DNA from: Pseudomonas chlororaphis subsp. aurantiaca
GTDB taxonomy: Bacteria; Pseudomonadota; Gammaproteobacteria; Pseudomonadales; Pseudomonadaceae
NCBI RefSeq assembly: GCF_013466605.1
Contig: NZ_CP059162.1
Location: 4,588,001-4,652,000 of the forward strand
DNA: 64,000 bases
Direction of reading: 5' to 3'
Made by a program: the position numbers and the translations under genes. This document shows, piece by piece, positions 27,322-48,870 of the stretch. The notes under the pieces were generated by a model. That model worked only from the letters and a program-made list of their open reading frames with translations, had not been told where the DNA came from and did not search any database. Each line of letters starts with the position of its first letter. Position 1 is the stretch's first letter.

Positions 27322-28221
27322 ATGACCACTGAACCGACTCACCCCGCCACCCCACCACTGGCTCTGAAAAAACTCTGCGCCACCTCCCTGCTCGCGCTGT
27401 TCGGCGGCCTGCTGTGCCAGGGCGCACAAGCCGCCACGCCGCAACCGGGCCAGGTGTTCAAGGACTGCAAGGACTGCCCGGAAATGGTCGTGCTGCCCGC
27501 TGGCACCTTCACCATGGGCACTCCGGACGACGAGGTCGGCCGCGAACCCGACGAAGGCCCGATGCATGACGTGACCTTCGCCAAGCCCTTTGCCATGAGT
27601 CGCTTCCAGATCACCGCCGGCGAATGGGACAGCTACGTCAAGCAGACCGGCGTGGTCATCGCCAATGGCGACACCCGCCCCGGCCGCGAATGCGTCGCCA
27701 GCAAGCCGCGCTACCCGCAAGGCCCGCGTCAGCCGGCGGTGTGCATGGACTTCGCCGACGTGAAGGCCTATGTCGCCTGGCTGTCGAAAAAGACCGGGCA
27801 CAACTATTCGATGGTCAGCGAGGCCCAGCGCGAATACGCCGCCCGCGCCGGTTCCAAGGGGCCCTTCCCGTTTCCGTTCGATGAAGGCAAGGGCTACAGC
27901 ATCGCCAAGCACGCCAACACCTATGGCCCGGCCGATGGCTACAGCTTCAGCTCGCCGGTGGGCAGCTACCCGCCCAATGCCTTCGGCATGTACGACATGC
28001 ACGGCAATGTCTATGAATGGATCGCCGACTGCGAACACGCCAACTATGTGGGCGCGCCTACCGATGGCAGTGCCTGGGTAGAGCCGGGCTGCGAATCGCT
28101 GCAGATCCGTGGCAACGACTGGGGCGAAGCTCCGGTGTTCTCCCGTTCGGGCAATCGCAACAATATCTACCCGAGCACCCGCGGCGACTGGATCGGCTTC
28201 CGAGTGGTACGCGAGCTGTAA
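27322..28221 (+). CDS. pvdO: PvdO, formylglycine-generating-enzyme-like maturation protein
   Basis: This 299-residue periplasmic protein of the FGE-sulfatase fold catalyses the last oxidation, dihydropyoverdine to pyoverdine. A Sec signal (KKLCATSLLALFGGLLCQGAQA) leads into the family motifs MVVLPAGTFTMGTPDDE (near residue 54), MSRFQITAGEWDSYV, FGMYDMHGNVYEWIADC (near 220) and the C-terminal GDWIGFRVVREL. It is the last gene of the pvdMNO operon and faces pvdF, with REP elements between. Confidence 0.94.
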   Translation: MTTEPTHPATPPLALKKLCATSLLALFGGLLCQGAQAATPQPGQVFKDCKDCPEMVVLPAGTFTMGTPDDEVGREPDEGPMHDVTFAKPFAMSRFQITAGEWDSYVKQTGVVIANGDTRPGRECVASKPRYPQGPRQPAVCMDFADVKAYVAWLSKKTGHNYSMVSEAQREYAARAGSKGPFPFPFDEGKGYSIAKHANTYGPADGYSFSSPVGSYPPNAFGMYDMHGNVYEWIADCEHANYVGAPTDGSAWVEPGCESLQIRGNDWGEAPVFSRSGNRNNIYPSTRGDWIGFRVVREL

Positions 28222-28259
28222 CCCCACTCCCGCGTCGCCAGGTTTACGCGGCTGCGCCC

Positions 28260-28350
28260 CGATCGCCGCCTGCGGCAGCGGCTACAGATATCCCCTCTGT
28301 AGCCGCTGCCGAGCCAGGGCGAGGCTGCGATCGCCCGCAAAGCGGGCGCC
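28260..28350. repeat. REP doublet between pvdO and pvdF
   Basis: Two units face each other: gcctgcggcagcggctacag and ctgtagccgctgccgagcca, followed by gaggctgcgatcgcccgc. They lie between convergent gene ends. Confidence 0.78.
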
Positions 28351-28373
28351 AGCTCCGGCGCCCGCCAAAGGGT

Positions 28374-29201
28374 TCAACCCTGCTTGGCCAACAGCGCCAG
28401 GCCTTCATGCAAGGCCGGGAACAGGCTGTTGTTGAAGTTGTTCCAGCGCAGTTCGAGGATAGTGTCCTCGGGGGCGATGGTGGTGTTGAGCACGTCATGG
28501 AACACCTCGCCGGAATCGATGCCGTTGTCCACGTAGTGGAACGAGGCACCGGTCATGTACAGCGGCTCGACCGGCTCGGTTTCCCGCGTGGTCCAGTCCA
28601 CCACCTTCTGCCCACGGGCACCGTACAGCGCATTCCAGGTGGCATAGGCGCCGCGACGCTCGTAGGGCGACTCGAGGCGGGTGATGCCCGGATGGATGTT
28701 CATGATCCGCCGCGCGAAAGGCGCGCCCGGGCGCACCAGCTCGTCGAGAATCACCAGCAGGCCGTCGAGCACCACGATGTCAGCCTTGAGCTCCACCAGG
28801 GTGTCGTGCAGGCGGCGCTCGAAATCCTGCTTGCCGGCGATATGCTCGGCCGAGCCCCGCGGATGGCGACGATAGGTGGACGGCACGCTGAGCAGCAGGT
28901 CGTTGACCAGGCGCCCCTGCACGCGCAGGTCCGCCGGGTACAGCCACTGCCGGCCGGGCTGATAGGCAAAGCCGTAGTCGCTCACCAGTTGCTGGTCCCG
29001 TGGCGACTGCTCGTCATCGTCGTAGACCACCCCGACCAGGTTATAAGCCTCGCCCAGGGGCGTCTGGTTGAGCGACTCCACCAGGAACTCCAGCACCGAC
29101 TTCATGTAGCGCTCGTGATCCTTGTAGGCCACCGGTTGCCCGGCCTTGTCGGCCGCCGCGTTCCTCAGGGACCAGACATACACCAGATTCTTTTTCATCA
29201 T
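28374..29201 (-). CDS. pvdF: PvdF, N5-hydroxyornithine transformylase
   Basis: This 275-residue enzyme, the same length as P. aeruginosa PvdF, formylates N5-hydroxyornithine from formyl-tetrahydrofolate to give fOHOrn. The N-terminus is MMKKNLVYVWSLRNAAADKAG. The formyltransferase catalytic elements are RIMNIHPGITR (near residue 165) with Asn and His, and YVDNGIDSGEVFHD (near 225) with Asp. The frame is open 20 codons further upstream, but ATG 29201 follows a GAGCGAG ribosome site and matches the family start. A PvdS box lies 63 bases upstream. Confidence 0.95.
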   Translation of the reverse strand: MMKKNLVYVWSLRNAAADKAGQPVAYKDHERYMKSVLEFLVESLNQTPLGEAYNLVGVVYDDDEQSPRDQQLVSDYGFAYQPGRQWLYPADLRVQGRLVNDLLLSVPSTYRRHPRGSAEHIAGKQDFERRLHDTLVELKADIVVLDGLLVILDELVRPGAPFARRIMNIHPGITRLESPYERRGAYATWNALYGARGQKVVDWTTRETEPVEPLYMTGASFHYVDNGIDSGEVFHDVLNTTIAPEDTILELRWNNFNNSLFPALHEGLALLAKQG

Positions 29202-29263
29202 TTGCTCGCTCTCGCTGAATGGGCCAGGCACGACGTCGTTACGCGTGCCCCTCCAGAACAAGA

Positions 29264-29287
29264 ACGAAGCAGGCGCCGGGCAATTTA
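29264..29287 (-). promoter_or_regulatory. PvdS-type IS box for pvdF
   Basis: Minus strand TAAAT, 16 bases, CGT; exact match, 63 bases before the pvdF ATG. Confidence 0.85.
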
Positions 29288-29306
29288 TCCGCGCCCGCTG
29301 CCAAGC

Positions 29307-29330
29307 TAAATACTCCCGCCAACGGTTCGT
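29307..29330 (+). promoter_or_regulatory. PvdS-type IS box for pvdE
   Basis: Plus strand TAAAT, 16 bases, CGT; exact match, 57 bases before the pvdE ATG. It pairs with the oppositely oriented pvdF box only 20 bases away. Confidence 0.85.
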
Positions 29331-29387
29331 CTGTCATGAGTACGGGTCTTTCTGCCTCGACCCTTCATTCACTGCCGGGAACCCCTT

Positions 29388-31040
29388 ATGACCGACCCCA
29401 AGCGCGGAGCCTTCCACGGATTGCTCGCCCTGCTCAGACCCTTTCGTACCACTGTCGTGATTTCCGTTGCCCTGGGCATGGTCGGCGGCCTGGCCATCAC
29501 CCTGCTGCTGGCCACCATCAACAACGCCCTGCACTCGCAGACCGGCATGACCCAGGGCGTGGTCCTGACCTTCGCTGCCCTGTGCCTGCTGGCCCTGACC
29601 AGCTCGATCGTCTCGGATATCGGCACCAACTATGTGGGCCAGCGGATCATCGCCGCCCTGCGCAAAGACCTGGGAGAAAAAGTGCTCTCGGCGCCCATCG
29701 CCCAGATCGAACGCTACCGCTCCCACCGGCTGATCCCGGTGCTGACCCACGACGTCGACACCATCAGCGACTTCTCCTTCGCCTTCACCCCGCTGGCCAT
29801 CGCCGCCACCGTCACCCTGGGCTGCCTGGGCTACCTGGCGTACCTGTCGGTGCCGATGTTCCTGATGATGGTGGTCGCCATCATCATCGGCACCAGCGTG
29901 CAGTACGTGGCCGGCGGCAAAGGGATCCGCGGCTTCGACCTGGCCCGCGACCAGGAAGACGAGTTGCAGCGCTACTACAACGCCATTGCCTCGGGCGCCA
30001 AGGAACTGCGCATGCACCGGCCGCGCCGCTACCGCATGAATACCCACCGCATCCAGGAAACCGCGGATCGCATCGCCTCGATCCAGGTGCGTTCGGTGAA
30101 CATCTATATCCTGGCCAAGACCTTCGGCTCGATGCTGTTCTTCGTGGTCATCGGCCTGGCCCTGGCCATGCAGGCCTACAACCCGAACCCGGACCCGACC
30201 GTGATCACCGGCTTCGTGCTGGTGCTGCTGTACATGAAGGGCCCGCTGGAAAACCTGGTGGCCTACCTGCCGGTAGTGGGCAAGGCGAAGATCGCCTTTG
30301 GCCGCATCAGCGAACTGTCCGCGCGCTTCTCCTCCCCCGAACCCCATCTGCTGCTGGACGCTACCGAGGCGCCGAAACCCGTGGTGCACAGCCTCGAACT
30401 GCGTGGCGTGAGCTACAACCCGCCACCGGTGGAAGGCAGCGAGCCGTTCCACCTGGGGCCGATCGACCTGGACATCAAGCAAGGCGATATCGTCTTCATC
30501 GTCGGCGAGAACGGCTGCGGCAAGACCACCCTGATCAAACTGCTGCTGGGGCTGTACCAACCCCAGGCCGGGGAAATACGCCTGAACGGCGAGGCCGTGA
30601 CCGACCCGGCCCGGGACGACTACCGCCAGCTGTTCACCACCGTGTTCGCCGACTACTACCTGTTCGACGACCTGGTCCAGGGCGGCGGCCAGCAGTCACT
30701 GGACAGCGCCACCCAATACCTGGACCGCCTGGAAATCGCGCACAAGGTCAGCATCAAGGACGGCGCCTTTACCACCACCGACCTCTCCACCGGCCAGCGC
30801 AAGCGCCTGGCCCTGGTCAACGCCTGGCTCGAAGGGCGCCCGGTGCTGGTGTTCGACGAATGGGCGGCGGACCAGGACCCGGCCTTCCGGCGGATCTTCT
30901 ACACCGAGCTGCTGCCGGACCTCAAGCGCCTGGGCAAGACCATCATCGTCATCAGTCACGACGATCGCTACTTCGATATCGCCGACCAACTGGTCCGTCT
31001 GCGCGCAGGCAAGGTGGTGCGCGAAATGCAACCGGCCTGA
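29388..31040 (+). CDS. pvdE: PvdE, ABC transporter moving the pyoverdine precursor to the periplasm
   Basis: This 550-residue half-transporter has six hydrophobic segments in residues about 20-290 and a C-terminal ATPase with Walker A VGENGCGKTTL (near residue 373), signature LSTGQRKRLAL and Walker B VLVFDEWAADQDP. It belongs to the cyclic-peptide transporter group and carries acylated ferribactin across the inner membrane. A PvdS box precedes it. The receptor gene fpvA follows after 108 bases with its own Fur-like site, so the two may be transcribed together and separately. Confidence 0.95.
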   Translation: MTDPKRGAFHGLLALLRPFRTTVVISVALGMVGGLAITLLLATINNALHSQTGMTQGVVLTFAALCLLALTSSIVSDIGTNYVGQRIIAALRKDLGEKVLSAPIAQIERYRSHRLIPVLTHDVDTISDFSFAFTPLAIAATVTLGCLGYLAYLSVPMFLMMVVAIIIGTSVQYVAGGKGIRGFDLARDQEDELQRYYNAIASGAKELRMHRPRRYRMNTHRIQETADRIASIQVRSVNIYILAKTFGSMLFFVVIGLALAMQAYNPNPDPTVITGFVLVLLYMKGPLENLVAYLPVVGKAKIAFGRISELSARFSSPEPHLLLDATEAPKPVVHSLELRGVSYNPPPVEGSEPFHLGPIDLDIKQGDIVFIVGENGCGKTTLIKLLLGLYQPQAGEIRLNGEAVTDPARDDYRQLFTTVFADYYLFDDLVQGGGQQSLDSATQYLDRLEIAHKVSIKDGAFTTTDLSTGQRKRLALVNAWLEGRPVLVFDEWAADQDPAFRRIFYTELLPDLKRLGKTIIVISHDDRYFDIADQLVRLRAGKVVREMQPA

Positions 31041-31082
31041 ATCTTTTTTTCCGGTTTGTTCATGAAGGAACGTCTCACTATC

Positions 31083-31100
31083 GTTAATGAGAATTAACCG
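31083..31100 (+). promoter_or_regulatory. Fur-box-like inverted repeat upstream of fpvA
   Basis: GTTAAT and ATTAAC form a perfect inverted repeat around GAGA, giving aatgagaattaac, close to known Fur boxes. It lies about 50 bases before the fpvA start. No PvdS box with correct spacing was found here, so FpvI rather than PvdS may drive fpvA. Confidence 0.6.
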
Positions 31101-31148
31101 CAATAAATACCAGCACCTGCCAACCTATACATAGAAGAGAACGCATCC

Positions 31149-33593
31149 ATGCCAGCAGTACTCGGTCTCAGTCCCCTGAGTAAAGCGCTATCCATGCGAA
31201 AGGCCCTGAACATCAAGCTTCTCCCCAGCGCACTGGCCCTTGCGGTGTCGCTGCCGGTAGCCGGCTATGTACAGGCCCAAGAGATCGAGCTGGACATTCC
31301 CGTGCAATCGCTAGGCAGTGCCCTGCAGGAGTTCGGGCGGCAGAGCAACCTGCAGGTGCTCTATAGCCCGCAGGACGTACAAGGCAAGCAGAGCACCGCG
31401 GTGAAGGGCAAGATGGACGCGCAACGGGCCATCGGCATCCTGCTGACCGGCAGCGGCATCCGCTACAGCCTGCAGGGCAACTCGCTGACCCTCAGCGCCA
31501 CCAGTGCCGGCGCCGAGGGCCTCGAGCTGAGCCCGACGCAAGTGACCGCCAACCAGTTGGGCAACGTGACCGAAGGCACCGGCTCCTACACCCCGGGCAC
31601 CATCGCCACCGCCACCCGCCTGCCGCTGACCCTGCGCGAAACCCCGCAGTCGATCAGCGTGGTCACCCGCCAGCACATGGATGACTTTGCCCTCAACAGC
31701 GTCGACGCCGTCATGCGTCATACCCCGGGCATCACCGTGTCGGCGTTCGACACCGACCGGACCAACTACTATTCCCGCGGTTTCTCGATCAACAACTTCC
31801 AGTACGACGGCATTCCCTCCGCCGTGCGCAACGTCGCCTATTCGGCGGGCAACACCCTGAGCGACATGGCGATCTACGACCGCATCGAAGTGCTCAAGGG
31901 CGCATCCGGCCTGCTCAGCGGCGCCGGTTCCCTGGGCGGCACCATCAACCTGGTGCGCAAGAAGCCCACCGCCGACTTCCAGGGCCACGCCACCCTGGGT
32001 GCGGGCTCCTGGGACAACTACCGCAGCGAACTGGATGTCAGCGGCCCGTTGACCGAAACCGGCAACGTCCGCGGCCGGGCCGTGGCCGCCTACCAGGACA
32101 AGAACTCGTTCATCGACCGCTACTCGACCAAAAACTCGGTGTTCTACGGCATCCTCGAGTTCGACCTGTCACCCGACACCCTGCTGACCGTGGGCGCCGA
32201 CTATCAGGACAACGACCCCAAGGGTTCCACCTGGTCCGGCAGCTTCCCGCTGATCAACTCCAAGGGCGAACACAACAGCGCCAAGCGCTCGTTCAGCAAC
32301 GCCACCGACTGGAGCAGCTGGCAGCAGTACACCCGCACGGTCTTCGCCACCCTGGAACACGACCTGGGCGACGGCTGGGTGACCAAGCTGCAACTGGACC
32401 ACAAGTACAACGGTTACGACGCCCAGATGGGCTCCATCCAGTTCGACCAGCCGCTGCCCGACGGCAGCGCCGAAATCAACGCCCAGCGCTACAAGGGCGA
32501 CACCACCAGCGACTCGGCCGACCTCTATGTCAGCGGCCCGTTCAGCCTGCTGGGCCGCGACCACGACCTGGTGCTCGGCGGTTCGATCAGCAAGGCCCAC
32601 TGGAAAGGCAAGGGTTACTGGGACGAAACCTTCTCGGTCCCCAACCGTGTGGATTACAACAACTGGCACGGCAACCTGCCCAAGCCCGACTGGGGCCCGG
32701 TGTCGCAGCCCACCGACGACGTGATCCGCCAGACCGGCGTCTACATGACCACCCGCCTGAACGTGACCGACGACCTGAAAGTCCTGCTGGGCGGGCGCGT
32801 GGTCAACTACAGCCTGACCGGCTTGACCCCGACCTACACCGAATCCGGGCGCTTCATTCCCTACGCCGGGGCAATCTACGACCTGAACGATAACTTCTCG
32901 GTCTACGCCAGCTACACCGACGTGTTCATGCCCCAGGAGAACTACAACCGCGACCGCGACAACAAGTTGATCGAGCCGGATGAAGGCAAGAACTACGAAA
33001 TCGGCATCAAGAGCGAATTCTTCGACGGTCGCCTGAACGCCAGCCTGGCCTACTTCGAAGTCAAGGAAACCAACCGTTCGGTACCGGACGATGCCTACAA
33101 CAACCAGACCCCGACGCCGCCCAACTACGCGTACAAGGGCAGCAAGGCGACCACCAAGGGCTACGAACTGGAAGTGTCCGGCGAACTGGCTCCGGGCTGG
33201 CAGGTGCAGGGCGGCTACACCCACAAGGTGGTGCGCGACGACAACGATGTGAAGCTCTCGACCTTCGAGCCCGAAGATCAGCTCAGCCTCTACACCACCT
33301 ACAAGCTCACTGGCGACCTGGACAAGATGACCATCGGCGGCGGTGCCCGCTGGCAGAACAAGGCCTGGCAGCAAATCTGGAACAGCCCCAAGGGCGTGAA
33401 TGAAGACATCACCCAGGAATCCTACTGGGTGGTGGACCTGATGACCCGCTACCAGATCACCAAGAACCTGTCGGCGACGCTCAACGTCAACAACATCTTC
33501 GACAAGTACTACTACACCAACGTCGGCTTCTATAACTCGGCCATCTACGGTGAGCCACGCAACGTCATGGTCACCACCCGCTGGGACTTCTGA
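31149..33593 (+). CDS. fpvA: FpvA, TonB-dependent ferripyoverdine receptor and signal transducer
   Basis: This 814-residue outer-membrane receptor has a signal peptide ending near AGYVQAQ. An STN signalling domain follows at about residues 44-115 (IPVQSLGSALQEFGRQSNLQ), then the plug (TLRETPQSISVVTRQHMDDF, YYSRGFSINNFQYDGIPS). The 22-strand barrel ends in the aromatic terminus TTRWDF. The STN domain means it can signal through an anti-sigma factor to FpvI and PvdS. The start MPAVLGLSPLSKAL aligns with P. aeruginosa FpvA, so 31149 is used rather than the internal ATG 15 codons on. Iron-loaded pyoverdine of the matching peptide type is the expected ligand. Confidence 0.95.
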   Translation: MPAVLGLSPLSKALSMRKALNIKLLPSALALAVSLPVAGYVQAQEIELDIPVQSLGSALQEFGRQSNLQVLYSPQDVQGKQSTAVKGKMDAQRAIGILLTGSGIRYSLQGNSLTLSATSAGAEGLELSPTQVTANQLGNVTEGTGSYTPGTIATATRLPLTLRETPQSISVVTRQHMDDFALNSVDAVMRHTPGITVSAFDTDRTNYYSRGFSINNFQYDGIPSAVRNVAYSAGNTLSDMAIYDRIEVLKGASGLLSGAGSLGGTINLVRKKPTADFQGHATLGAGSWDNYRSELDVSGPLTETGNVRGRAVAAYQDKNSFIDRYSTKNSVFYGILEFDLSPDTLLTVGADYQDNDPKGSTWSGSFPLINSKGEHNSAKRSFSNATDWSSWQQYTRTVFATLEHDLGDGWVTKLQLDHKYNGYDAQMGSIQFDQPLPDGSAEINAQRYKGDTTSDSADLYVSGPFSLLGRDHDLVLGGSISKAHWKGKGYWDETFSVPNRVDYNNWHGNLPKPDWGPVSQPTDDVIRQTGVYMTTRLNVTDDLKVLLGGRVVNYSLTGLTPTYTESGRFIPYAGAIYDLNDNFSVYASYTDVFMPQENYNRDRDNKLIEPDEGKNYEIGIKSEFFDGRLNASLAYFEVKETNRSVPDDAYNNQTPTPPNYAYKGSKATTKGYELEVSGELAPGWQVQGGYTHKVVRDDNDVKLSTFEPEDQLSLYTTYKLTGDLDKMTIGGGARWQNKAWQQIWNSPKGVNEDITQESYWVVDLMTRYQITKNLSATLNVNNIFDKYYYTNVGFYNSAIYGEPRNVMVTTRWDF

Positions 33594-33616
33594 TACCCCG
33601 CCCCCGCGTCCCCCAA

Positions 33617-33656
33617 GCCCTGGGAAGGTTCCACCTTCCCAGGGCGTTTTTGTTTG
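33617..33656 (+). terminator. Rho-independent terminator of fpvA
   Basis: A 12-bp stem, gccctgggaagg with ccttcccagggc, a 5-base loop and a T-run (gtttttgttt) lie 24 bases after the fpvA stop. Confidence 0.9.
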
Positions 33657-33675
33657 CCCCGGATTCCCTGGCCCC

Positions 33676-33696
33676 CCTGTAGCCGCTGCCCCGCCG
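33676..33696. repeat. Single REP half-unit
   Basis: The fragment ctgtagccgctgccccgc matches one arm of the TGTAGCCGCTGCC REP family. It sits between two terminators and has no partner arm. Confidence 0.5.
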
Positions 33697-33699
33697 TAC

Positions 33700-33744
33700 A
33701 AACAAAAACGCCCCCGGTCACCACAGCGACCGGGGGCGTTTTTT
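33700..33744 (-). terminator. Bidirectional terminator at the end of the synthetase operon
   Basis: An 11-bp stem, cgcccccggtc with gaccgggggcg, is flanked by an A-run on the left and a T-run on the right. It can therefore stop transcription from the synthetases (minus) and any read-through from fpvA (plus). It lies 14 bases from the synthetase stop. Confidence 0.9.
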
Positions 33745-33757
33745 ATCCTGGCGGCGT

Positions 33758-45634
<11,877 letters not shown>

Positions 45635-45637
45635 TGT

Positions 45638-48600
45638 TCAAATCGCCTCAAGTTCGCTCAAGAAATCTCTAAGATCATCAAAATCGGCAGCACTGCCCGA
45701 CCGGCAATCGCCGGCGGCCTGGGCATAGGCCTGCAGTGATTCGGTGTGGAACAGCGCGGCCAACGGCACTTCAAGCCCCAGCTCGGCATGCACCCGCGAG
45801 GTGATCTGGGTCGCCAGCAGGGAATGGCCGCCCAGCTCGAAGAAGTGATCGTTCAAACCGACCCGTGGCAAACCCAGGACTTCGGCCCAGATCGCCGCGA
45901 TCTGTTGTTCCAGTTCGCTCTGCGGCGCCACGTACTCCTGTTGCAACAGGCTGGCGTCCGGCAGTGGCAAACCCTTGCGGTCCAGCTTGCCGTTGGGGGT
46001 CAGCGGCATGCTTTCCAGGAACATCAGGTGCGCCGGCACCATGTAGTCCGGCAAGCGGGCCTTCAGCGCCCGACGCAGGGCTTCGCGGCACGTCGCCTGG
46101 GCGGCAACATCCGCGGCCACTGTCGGATCCAGGGTGACGATGTAACCCACCAGTTGCTTGCCGCTCGGCCCGGCCTGGGCCACCACCACCGCTTCGCGCA
46201 CCGAGTCCTGCTCGCGCAGGCGCGCTTCGATCTCGCCCAGCTCGATACGGAAACCGCGGATCTTCACCTGATGGTCGACCCGACCCAGGTAATCCACCAC
46301 ACCGTCCGGACGACCACGGGTCAGGTCGCCGCTGCGGTACACACGGCTGCCGGGGGCACCAAACGGATCCGGGACAAAACGCTCGGCGGTCAGCGCCGGA
46401 CGCTCCAGGTAACCGCGGGCCACGCCTTCGCCGCCGAGGTACAGCTCACCGGCGACGCCGATCGGTTGCAGGTTGAGCTGGGCGTCCAACACGTAGCCGC
46501 TGCGGTTGCCCAATAGCTCGCCAATCGGTGCATAGGCCGCGCCGCATGGATCGCCCTTGCGCGCCTTCCACAGCAGCGGCGTGACCACGGTTTCGGTCGG
46601 GCCGTAGCCGTTGAACAGGTAGGTCGGGCGCAAGGCGCGCCAGGCCAGGTCGTAGCTGGATTGCGCCACCGCGTCGCCGCCAAAGCAGTACACCCGCACC
46701 GCCGGTGGGTTGCCGTCGCGCTCGGCATGTTCGGCCAGTTGTTGCAGGTACACCGGCGGGAACACCCCCACAGTCACACCGTGGCGATGCATCTGCGCGT
46801 AGGTGTGTTCCGGCAGCCACAGGCTGTCGTCGCGGATCAGTACCCGGGCGCCGTTGATCAGCGGGTGCATCCAGCCTTCGTGGGAACCGTCGAAAGCGAA
46901 GGACATGAAGTGCAGTTCGCAATCCGCCGGGGTCATTTCATACCGCTCGCCGGTGGCGATGATGTGCGCTACCAAAGGACCGTGAGATACCGCCACGCCT
47001 TTCGGCATGCCGGTGGAACCGGAGGTGTAGATCACATAGGCCAGGTTGTCGCCATCCAGCGCCACGTTCGGCGCACTGTCGTCCTCCCCTGCCCAGTCCT
47101 GGATGCGGTCCACCGCCAGGCTGTCCAGCCCGTCCGGGATTGGCAGCTGCTGCGACACCGCGGTATGGGTCAGCAGCAACTTGGCGCGGCTGTCCTGCAT
47201 CATGTACAGCAGGCGATCACGCGGGTATTCCACGTCCAGCGGCACATACACACCGCCAGCTTTGAGTACCGCAAGGAAGGCCACCATGATTTCCGCGCTG
47301 CGCGGCATGGCGATCGCCACCCGCACTTCCGGGCCGACGCCACGGGCCATCAGCGCCCGGGCCAGGCGGTTGGCGCTACGCTCCAGCTCGCCGTAGCTCA
47401 ACTGCTGATCGCCAAAGATCACTGCCACCGCTTCCGGGTTTTCCCGGGCGCGGTCAGCCACCAGTTCATGCACCAGACGCTTGGCCGAGAAGCCGGAGTC
47501 CGTGCGATCCCACAACGCCAGGATCTGCTGCTGTTCGCTATCGTCGAGCAGCACCACCTGGGCAACGCTCTGCTGCCGGTCGGCGACCATGCCTTGCAAC
47601 AGGTTCTGCCAGTGCCGGGCCATGCGCTCGATGGTCGCGGCCTCGAACAGATCGGTGGCATAACTCAGGGACGCGCGCAGCTCGGCCGGCGCCTCCTCGA
47701 TATCCAGGGCCAGGTCGAACTGGGCCACGCCCTCGTCCCAGGTCACCACCTCGATATCCAGTTGCGCCATGGACTGCAATTGGCTATCGGCCGAGGTCAC
47801 CCGGTGGTTGAACATCACCTGGAACAGCGGGCTGAGGCTCAGGCTGCGCTCGGGTTGCAGCGCCTCCACCAGTTGCTCGAACGGCAGGTCCTGGTGGGCC
47901 TGGGCCTCCAGCGCGCGCTGCTTGACCTGTTGCAGCAACTGGGCAACCGTCATTTGCCCGTCGATATCGGCCTTGAGCACCTGGGTGTTGACGAAGAAAC
48001 CGATCAGACGCTCGGTCTCGACCCGGTTACGGTTGGCGATCGGCACGCCGACGCGAATGTCTTCCTGGCCGCTGTAGCGATGCAGCAGGGCCTGGAACGA
48101 AGCCAGCAACAGCATGAACAGGGTCACGCCCTCGCCCTGGGCCAGGGTCTGGAGGTCCGCCAGCAACTGCGCATCCAGCCGCAGGTCCAGGCGCGCGCCA
48201 CGGTGGCTCTGGATCGCCGGACGCGGGTGATCGAACGGCAATTCCAGCACTGGCTGCTCGCCGCCCAGCTGGCCCATCCAGTAGTCCAGCTGGCGCTCTT
48301 TCTCGCCGGCTTCCATCCACTGGCGTTGCCATATGGCGTAGTCCGCGTACTGGATCGGCAGCGCCGGCAAGTGCAGGTCCTGGCCTTGGCTGTAGGCGCC
48401 GTACAGCTGCACCAGCTCATCGACCATGATCTGCATCGACCAGCCATCGGAGACGATGTGGTGCTGCACCAGCACCAGCACATGCTCGTCCTCGGCCAGG
48501 CGCAGCAGCTTGACCCGCAACAGCGGCCCCAGCTGCAAATCGAACGGCCGGGTAATCTCCTCCACCACCCGGGCCTTGAGGCTGGCCTCGTCGGTTGTCG

Positions 48601-48870
48601 CCAGCGCGATGTTGAGGGTTGCCTCGGCGCGAATCACCTGCACCGTGCGCTGGCCATCCTGCTGCAGGCGGGTGCGCAGGCTTTCATGGCGCGCCACCAG
48701 GGTGTCGAAGCTGCGCTGCAACGCGGCCTGGCCCAGCCGGCCCTTCAGGCGCAGGGCGCTCGGGATATGGTAGGCGGCGCTCTGCGGCTCCAGCTGCCAG
48801 AGGAACCACTGGCGTTCCTGGGCATAGGACAGCGGCAACGGCAGGTCGCGGCTGACCTTGTGGATCGCCG
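45638..48870 (-). other. Module 4 (C-A-T), predicted fOHOrn
   Basis: The A-domain code is DGEVCGGVT, and the domain differs from module 6 in only about one residue over the region compared by eye. The carrier motif is HFFELGGHSLL. A short acidic tail ends the protein. Confidence 0.83.

Noticed and set aside
24375..27329. A 984-codon minus-strand frame opposite pvdM and pvdN
   Set aside because: The plus-strand genes have signal peptides, family motifs and operon spacing; the antisense frame has none.
31041..31148. A PvdS box for fpvA using TAAAT at about 31104
   Set aside because: Sixteen bases after that TAAAT the sequence is CTA, not CGT, and no other match at the right spacing exists.
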